A DNA stretch of 64,000 bases from Primula veris (lineage: Eukaryota; Streptophyta; Magnoliopsida; Ericales; Primulaceae): NCBI GenBank assembly GCA_963682055.1, contig OY821749.1, positions 28,527,631 through 28,591,630 on the forward strand, read 5' to 3'. Positions 58,840-64,000 of this stretch are shown piece by piece. Made by a program: the position numbers and the translations under genes. Numbering within the stretch: the first letter of the stretch is position 1; each line of letters opens with the position of its first letter. A model generated the notes under the pieces. That model was given only the letters and a program-made list of their open reading frames with translations. It was not told the origin of the DNA and made no database searches.

Positions 58840-60300
58840 AGTAATTTGAACTCAAAAAACAACATGTTTCTCCTTATACCCCATAACCTTATGTCTCCCT
58901 AATTAAGCAGATCAATGTGATCAAAAACTGGTATTTTATGACAACAAAAAACTCTGAAAAACAAGGAGAGAGAATTTTAAAGCTAAAAATAAAAAACTCC
59001 AACTTAGGCTTATAAACTACCGGATAAACTAATTGAAACACTTATATAGCTTGACACATGAGAATGTACTGTGTTCTCTCACACTTGCTTGAGAACTCCA
59101 AATAAGCAAAAAGATGAAATTCACATCATTTTCAGACAAGATGCAACGAATCTGAGGAAAGAAACATTATATCACTATTATAATCCCAAAATAGCTCAAC
59201 ACATCTCCAGCCATCAAAGATGTTATCATAGAAGTATGAGTAATTTTCATTCTCCAGCCACTGTGAAAGTGCTATCATAGAAGAAAAAAAGAAACATAAG
59301 TTTCAGCAACATAACATCATAAGATTAACCAAAAAGTTAGTTTATACACATACAAATGTGATAACTCATATACAATAAGGGACTGCAAAGGGACCGGACC
59401 TCAAAGGTCTTAACCTCAGCTTTCATGCCATCATTAGTTAAACAATAAATTTAAGGGAAATGTTATATGAACATCATGAAAAACACCCAACTAGACACTT
59501 TTTCGTAAAAACGCTCCAAATCAAGATTTGGTTAATGCAAATCTCAATGGTTTCACGACGGGAATACAAATATGCGTCTTGTTTTTTTTTTTCCGAGATG
59601 TATAATGACATGTTTCGAAATTATGGTAAAATTTAAAAATTCAAAACATGTCATTATACATCTCAGAAAAAAAAAACAAGACGCATATTTGTGTTTCCGT
59701 CGTGAAACCGTGGAGATTTGCATTAACCAAATCTTGATTTGGAGCGTTTTTATGAAAAAGTGTCTAGTTGGGTGTTTTTCATGATGTTCATATATCCTCC
59801 CCTAAATTTAAATATTGAAATAACTTCCTCTCAAGCAAGGAGTTTCTATCTGATCAAGAGTGTATGCCGCATGTATATGACTATTAAGGTCCATTGCTCT
59901 GAAAAAAATTGAATTAGCCCCTCCAGAACCCATTTTCGCCAGTCCATCTATAACTTGTTTTGCTCCCTAAATACATGAGTTAAATTTAAACAAACTAAAT
60001 CCATTAGTGTAATAATATCTTCTCAAAGCAAATTAAATTTAGGACCAGGAGATGATTTATTATTCCACCAATTAACAATTAATTCTGAATTTGTTTTAAT
60101 CATAATATCAGTAATGCCCAAATTATAGCAAATAAGCAAACCGTTTTTTATGACCATTAACTCAGCAAAGCAAAGGTATTAGAGTGATTACATAAGTGAC
60201 AAACAAAAGCAAAAAGTATGAGACCTTTTGAATCTCTTAATACACCACTGCAACCACTATAGCCATATGTACTGTGTTGTGAAGTAACTTCTACACTGAT
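58840..60300 (-). pseudogene. LINE relic with broken RNase H domain
   Basis: On the minus strand, about 60270-59850 gives RNase H-like segments in shifting frames: SGCSGVLRDSKG, then AELMVIKNGLLICYNLGI, TNSELIVNWWN and finally LTHVFREQNK with a frameshift before DGLAKMGSGGANSIFF. The order of motifs is that of the RNase H domain of plant non-LTR retrotransposons. Frameshifts and stops show it is dead. The 3' part shares motifs with the relic at 1.9-2.8 kb, and a hAT MITE has inserted into it. Confidence 0.55.
59454..59802. mobile_element. Near-perfect palindromic hAT MITE, 349 bp, 8-bp TSD
   Basis: TAAATTTA at 59446-59453 and 59803-59810 is an exact 8-bp target duplication. The arms, about 165 bp each, are almost perfectly complementary: TATATGAACATCATGAAAAA, AAATCAAGATTTGGTTAATG and GATGTATAATGACATGTTT at the left all return inverted at the right. 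The centre is a short AT-rich loop near 59628. Such a transcript would form a long hairpin and could feed small RNA production. Confidence 0.85.
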
Positions 60301-60625
60301 TGAAAATAACACCTATAGCTGGTCAAAGATCTGGCTCCATCACTGGTTGTGGTTAGTTTTAAGAAAATAAGATGATTATTACAAATGGGGGAGCCAGACT
60401 CCTTCATAGTGGGAGAGTTCTCACACTCCTAACTTATGGGTCACTGGATATGTTTTATAAATTGTTTAAGTCTTATAATAAAAAACCATTAGAAAAGTCA
60501 AAAGTATTATATTAAAACTCTCTTGCTTTTATTGTGTTTCATATTATCTTTAATCTTTTTTATTTAATATAATTTAATTTTAAGTTTAAAATTTTAATTT
60601 AATTATTATTTAAGTTTATGGTATT

Positions 60626-63600
60626 CAGGGGAGAAGCCAGGATGTGTAAATGGGGGTGCCAAAATATACCAAAAAAAAAAGCAACTTAAAATAATAATTT
60701 TTCATACTCACCCATAATCTATATATCTCATTTAAGTGTTGTTGAACAAATACCAAAGCATAAACACAAAAATTATTGCAAATAACTAACATGATACCTG
60801 ATAAAATCAAAAGAAATGAACCCGACGGCTGCTCGCATTCGCAAATGCATCAATGATAGTTTCCGTGCTAAATTTTGAAGCAATATCTTTCTCAATATAC
60901 ATCATCATACAATCTTCAAGATAATCGGCTTCCATTTTATTACGAATACTAGTTTTGATGATATTCATAGCTGAAAATGATCTTTCTGCGGTGGCGGTAG
61001 AAACGGGAAGAGTAAGCACGAGAACCACAATTCTATAAACAAGCTGATATGTTGTAGACCATTTTGTTTCTACCAACCATTGACAAAGCTCGGAAATCGA
61101 TGATAAATTCTTGTATTCAGGAAGAGAAATAACACAATTCTCGTAATGTCGAAGTTCCAATTTCAAGTTACTTTTCTCAAACTCCGTAAAGTCCTCCGGA
61201 TAAAATTTGTCAACAAGTAGACAAATATCATCAATTTTGAATATTGAAGAGTGACAATTAGGATTCAAAGTAGAACTAAGAACTAACAATTCCATTACTT
61301 GCTCGTCAAAGCGACGATTTAGTTCTTGAATTTGAGAATCTATAGCACGATCGAAAATATCAACTCTATAGCGGTCAAGTACTGAAAAGTTATCACGAGT
61401 GGGATCATACCTCGAAGAATATTTTGCATTCAAGTTTGGGATATCAATGTTGCGTGATTCACAAAAGAGTTTGACGGTAGCAACCAAATCATCGAATTCA
61501 TCATCTCTAAGATTTTGAAGAAGGCTTTTAGTAGATAAAACCATTGAAGTAGCCTTAAGAATGTTTTGAGTTTTAGATTGCAAAGCTAGACAAAGAGAAT
61601 TCGTGATTTCTAACATTGACTTCATAAGATGAAGTATAAAGACAAATTCAAAGAAAGTTAATGCCTTATGTGTTGAACGAGCTTCTCCCTTTAGAGAAGT
61701 ATGTCCATCTTCATAAATATTAAGTAAAACCGTGCAAGCAGCACTATACATTTTTATCAAGCTAGAAACAGACTTTAGGTGAGAACTCCAGCAAGTATCA
61801 CCAGGTCGTTACAGATTACCAATTTGATTTAATCCTCTTCCAGTCTCAAGCTCTTCAATGGAAATTAAGAAAGCAATATCATCGGCATTGGCAGCTTTCA
61901 ACTCATCATTTCTCTTGCATGATGCACTAACAATATTCACGATCCGAAGCAATTTAGCAAAAAATCGGTCGACTGAAAGCACTTCTTTTGCTGATGCCAC
62001 TAATGCTAATTGTAATCGATGTGCGAAGCAGTGAACATAATAAGCATATGGGCAATCACTTAATATCAAAGCTTGTAGTCCATGAAACTCACCCCGCATG
62101 TTACTTGTATCGTCAAATCCTTGTCCCCGAATATTCCGAATATCAAGATTGTGGTGATTGAGAACTGAGCATATGCTATCTTTTAGTGTCACTGCCATAG
62201 TGTTGGGAACATGAACAATACCAAAAAAACGCTCCCGTAAAACACCATTTTTATCAACAAATCTTATAACTACTGCCATCTGCTCCTTTTTTGACGCATC
62301 TCGAGCTTCGTCCACTATAATGCAGAATTTAGCATGTCCAATTTCTTCTCGAATCGCCTCTTTCACTTTTATAGAAAAGATATGTAAAATTTCTTTTTGA
62401 ATATCAGACGACTTGTAAGTGGCATTCTTTAGAACATTTATCAATGCTTTGGTGGCTTCTTCATTATATGATGCTAATAAATCATAAAAATCAAGGAAAT
62501 TACCACGGTTGTTTGATGTTGATTTCTCATCATGCCCTCTGAAAGGCATAGCTTGAAAGGCCAATCTTCGAACCAAGTCAATAGAAATTTTTAAGCGAAT
62601 GCGATTGTTAAAAACTTGTTCGGCAGAAAATTTTACAATCACCCTTTCAATATTTTGAGTTGGGTTTTGTATTTCCTTCCATTTATGTTCAGCGGTTCGA
62701 TGACAAGAATCGGAATTAACACCTTCATGCAAACGAAAAGAACAAGTTTTCCCGTTATTGACCTTCATCCAACCATCAAAACCTTCAACAACAAATGCAC
62801 TATGTCCTGCAAAACTAGACCCATCCGGAGGCGCAAAAAGAAAACAAGGAAAACAGAAAGCCTTGTTCTTGGCCACTGAATATTCCAACCACGAAAATAA
62901 AGCAAACCACGGAGCTTGAAATCTTCGAGGACGAGCCTTGGCGGATGCAAGAGTATACGGATATTTTTTTCCTAAATCGGGACGATTTGGACCATGTAGA
63001 GTTATGTACGCCCTACAAACTTCGTCACGCCTATTAACAGGATACTCCCAAATTTTTCTACGTAATCCAGGATCACGCTCTAGCGAATTAATATCAAATT
63101 CTACTGTGTCGATTCTTTGAATTTTTGTTGGAGGACTAGGCGTATCGATTGTCACGTGATCAACACTACTACCAACATTCTCTTCCGTCGGAGAAACATT
63201 AACTCTCTTAAAGAACGAATTTATTTTAGGTGTCTTTCCCATTTTATACTCGATAAAAATATTAGCGATGCCAGATCTGCAGATTAAAACTCTAAGAGTT
63301 AATAGCCTATTTTTTTTTTCCCTTTGAGTACTTTAATCAAACACCTATGGTGCAACATAACATCAATACATATAATAAAAAGAAGCATATTAAAGGAAAA
63401 ATAAATAGAAGAGTATACCTTGCCGAGCCAGAAGGATAGAATTGTTGATGTTTTTTTAATTAAATCTAACCCCAATCAATGCGGTGCACAACAGCACAGA
63501 GGAGTGGAGTTTTTCTTTTTTCAACTTTGTTTTTTATTTTGATACACACGCTGACACGCACGAAGAGAAGTGTTGTTGATGTTATTTTTTTTTTTAATTA

Positions 63601-63838
63601 AATCTTAAAGAGTACAATATCAAAGAAAAATATAATTGGGTCTTTCGGCCCAAATTTAATTATTGTGTTTTGGGTTCAAACATTAGCTATAAATATATGT
63701 ACAAGTAACATATTTTTATGGGGGTGCCAAATCTACACCTAAAAAGAAATTGTACTAAAAAAAAATTGCGTCACTTGGGATTTCTAAAATTATGGGGGGT
63801 GCCGTGGCACCCGATCGTCCCCACTTAGCTTCCCCCTG
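60626..63838 (-). mobile_element. hAT-superfamily transposon, 3.2 kb, 8-bp TSD
   Basis: ATGGTATT occurs at 60618-60625 and 63839-63846, an 8-bp target duplication. The termini begin CAGGGGAGAAGCCAGG and, on the complement of the other end, CAGGGGGAAGCTAAG. GGGGGTGCC motifs lie close inside both ends. The element carries one transposase reading frame on the minus strand. It inserted into a copy of the AT-rich repeat family described at 23.5 kb. The structure is complete and looks young, but the transposase has a stop codon. Confidence 0.92.
60807..63242 (-). pseudogene. hAT transposase (TTF zinc finger, DUF4371), one nonsense codon
   Basis: One reading frame of 812 codons including the terminal stop, opened by the ATG at 63242. 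A TAA at 61809-61811 interrupts it after GRGLNQIGNL, and the same frame continues with RPGDTCWSSHLKS and IKMYSAACTVLL. Domain order: an N-terminal KINSFFKR motif; a TTF-type zinc finger with WLEYSVAKNKAFCFPCFLF; the DUF4371 catalytic core with FCIIVDEARDASKKEQMAV, RGQGFDDTSNMRGE and YVHCFAHRLQLALV; and the C-terminal hAT dimerisation region with TATAERSFSAMNIIKT. The motifs are well preserved, so inactivation appears recent. The stop might also be bypassed by readthrough, but pseudogene is the simpler call. It is a ZMYM1-like plant transposase, not a host zinc finger gene. Confidence 0.9.
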
Positions 63839-63901
63839 ATGGTATTTACTACTAGGGTTTTATATTATTTTTTTAAGGTTTTTATTGTGTTATATTTGAA
63901 A

Positions 63902-63904
<3 letters not shown>

Positions 63905-63956
<52 letters not shown>
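63905..63956. repeat. AT microsatellite
   Basis: About 26 uninterrupted AT units lie just downstream of the hAT element, between two copies of the AT-rich repeat family. Confidence 0.95.
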
Positions 63957-63960
<4 letters not shown>

Positions 63961-64000
63961 AATTATTATTTAAGTTTAGCATATAGTTACAACTAGGGTT

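Larger units (their letters stand above)
57518..60625. other. Interval with MITEs and LINE relic
   Basis: No host gene. It holds the laccase 2 3' UTR, a small hairpin MITE (about 58588-58702), a LINE relic with RNase H (about 58840-60300) interrupted by a palindromic hAT MITE (59454-59802), and AT-rich sequence up to the hAT transposon. Confidence 0.6.

Noticed and set aside
59572..59784. 70-codon open frame
   Set aside because: Spans the two arms of the palindromic hAT MITE, so it is not a gene.
60807..63242. Host zinc-finger MYM-type gene
   Set aside because: The TSD, terminal inverted repeats and hAT dimerisation region show it is a transposase.
1..64000. CRISPR arrays, operons, phage defence or biosynthetic cluster
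   Set aside because: This is plant nuclear DNA with intron-bearing genes; no regularly spaced repeat-spacer array or co-directional functional cluster exists beyond the laccase tandem pair.

Overview
This is AT-rich nuclear DNA from a flowering plant, almost certainly a eudicot. The evidence is the gene families (an EIN2-type ethylene signalling protein, a plant synaptotagmin, a P-class PPR protein, a chloroplast ribonucleoprotein and two laccases), GT-AG introns throughout, CT-rich leaders, and many small plant-type DNA transposons. Sequence alone does not let me name the species.

Layout. 1-4793: no host gene; LINE relics with an RNase H domain, a small tandem duplication carrying a MITE, and simple repeats. 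4794-11841 (minus): EIN2-like gene, seven coding exons, 1193 aa, with an antisense tRNA-Ile-like gene in its first coding intron and a probable long 5' leader up to about 13.6 kb. 13.6-25.2 kb: no recognisable gene; a CACTA MITE, a foldback element, and tandem duplications of 186, 104 and 82 bp. 25192-30928 (plus): synaptotagmin-like SMP-C2-C2 protein, twelve exons, 545 aa, with a poly(A)-tailed retro-insertion in intron 7. 32276-34534 (plus): intronless PPR protein, 752 aa. 34.5-41.9 kb: no gene identified; a MULE-type MITE, a GC-rich hAT MITE and two Stowaway-like MITEs. 41855-45828 (plus): chloroplast cp29-type protein with two RRMs, four exons, 268 aa. 47837-51191 and 53416-57517 (plus): two tandem laccase genes with identical exon lengths, 526 aa each. 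57.5-64 kb: LINE relic, palindromic MITEs, and a 3.2-kb hAT transposon whose transposase has one in-frame stop.

The host genes do not form a pathway or operon. EIN2 transduces ethylene signals, synaptotagmin acts at ER-plasma membrane contact sites, the PPR and RRM proteins act on organelle RNA, and the laccases are apoplastic phenol oxidases. The real functional group is the laccase pair: a recent tandem duplication with duplicated promoters, a miR397-type site that has diverged between the copies, and a gene-conversion-like identity step in exon 6.

I found no clear previously undescribed biological system. The most useful leads are the diverging miR397 sites and conversion signature in the laccases, the antisense tRNA-Ile-like gene in the EIN2 intron, a splice acceptor that abuts a transposon end, and a dispersed AGCTTTTAAGC-rich repeat family found in introns of several genes. 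Splice junctions were placed by reading frame, GT/AG sites and remembered family sequences; no alignment software or transcript data were used.
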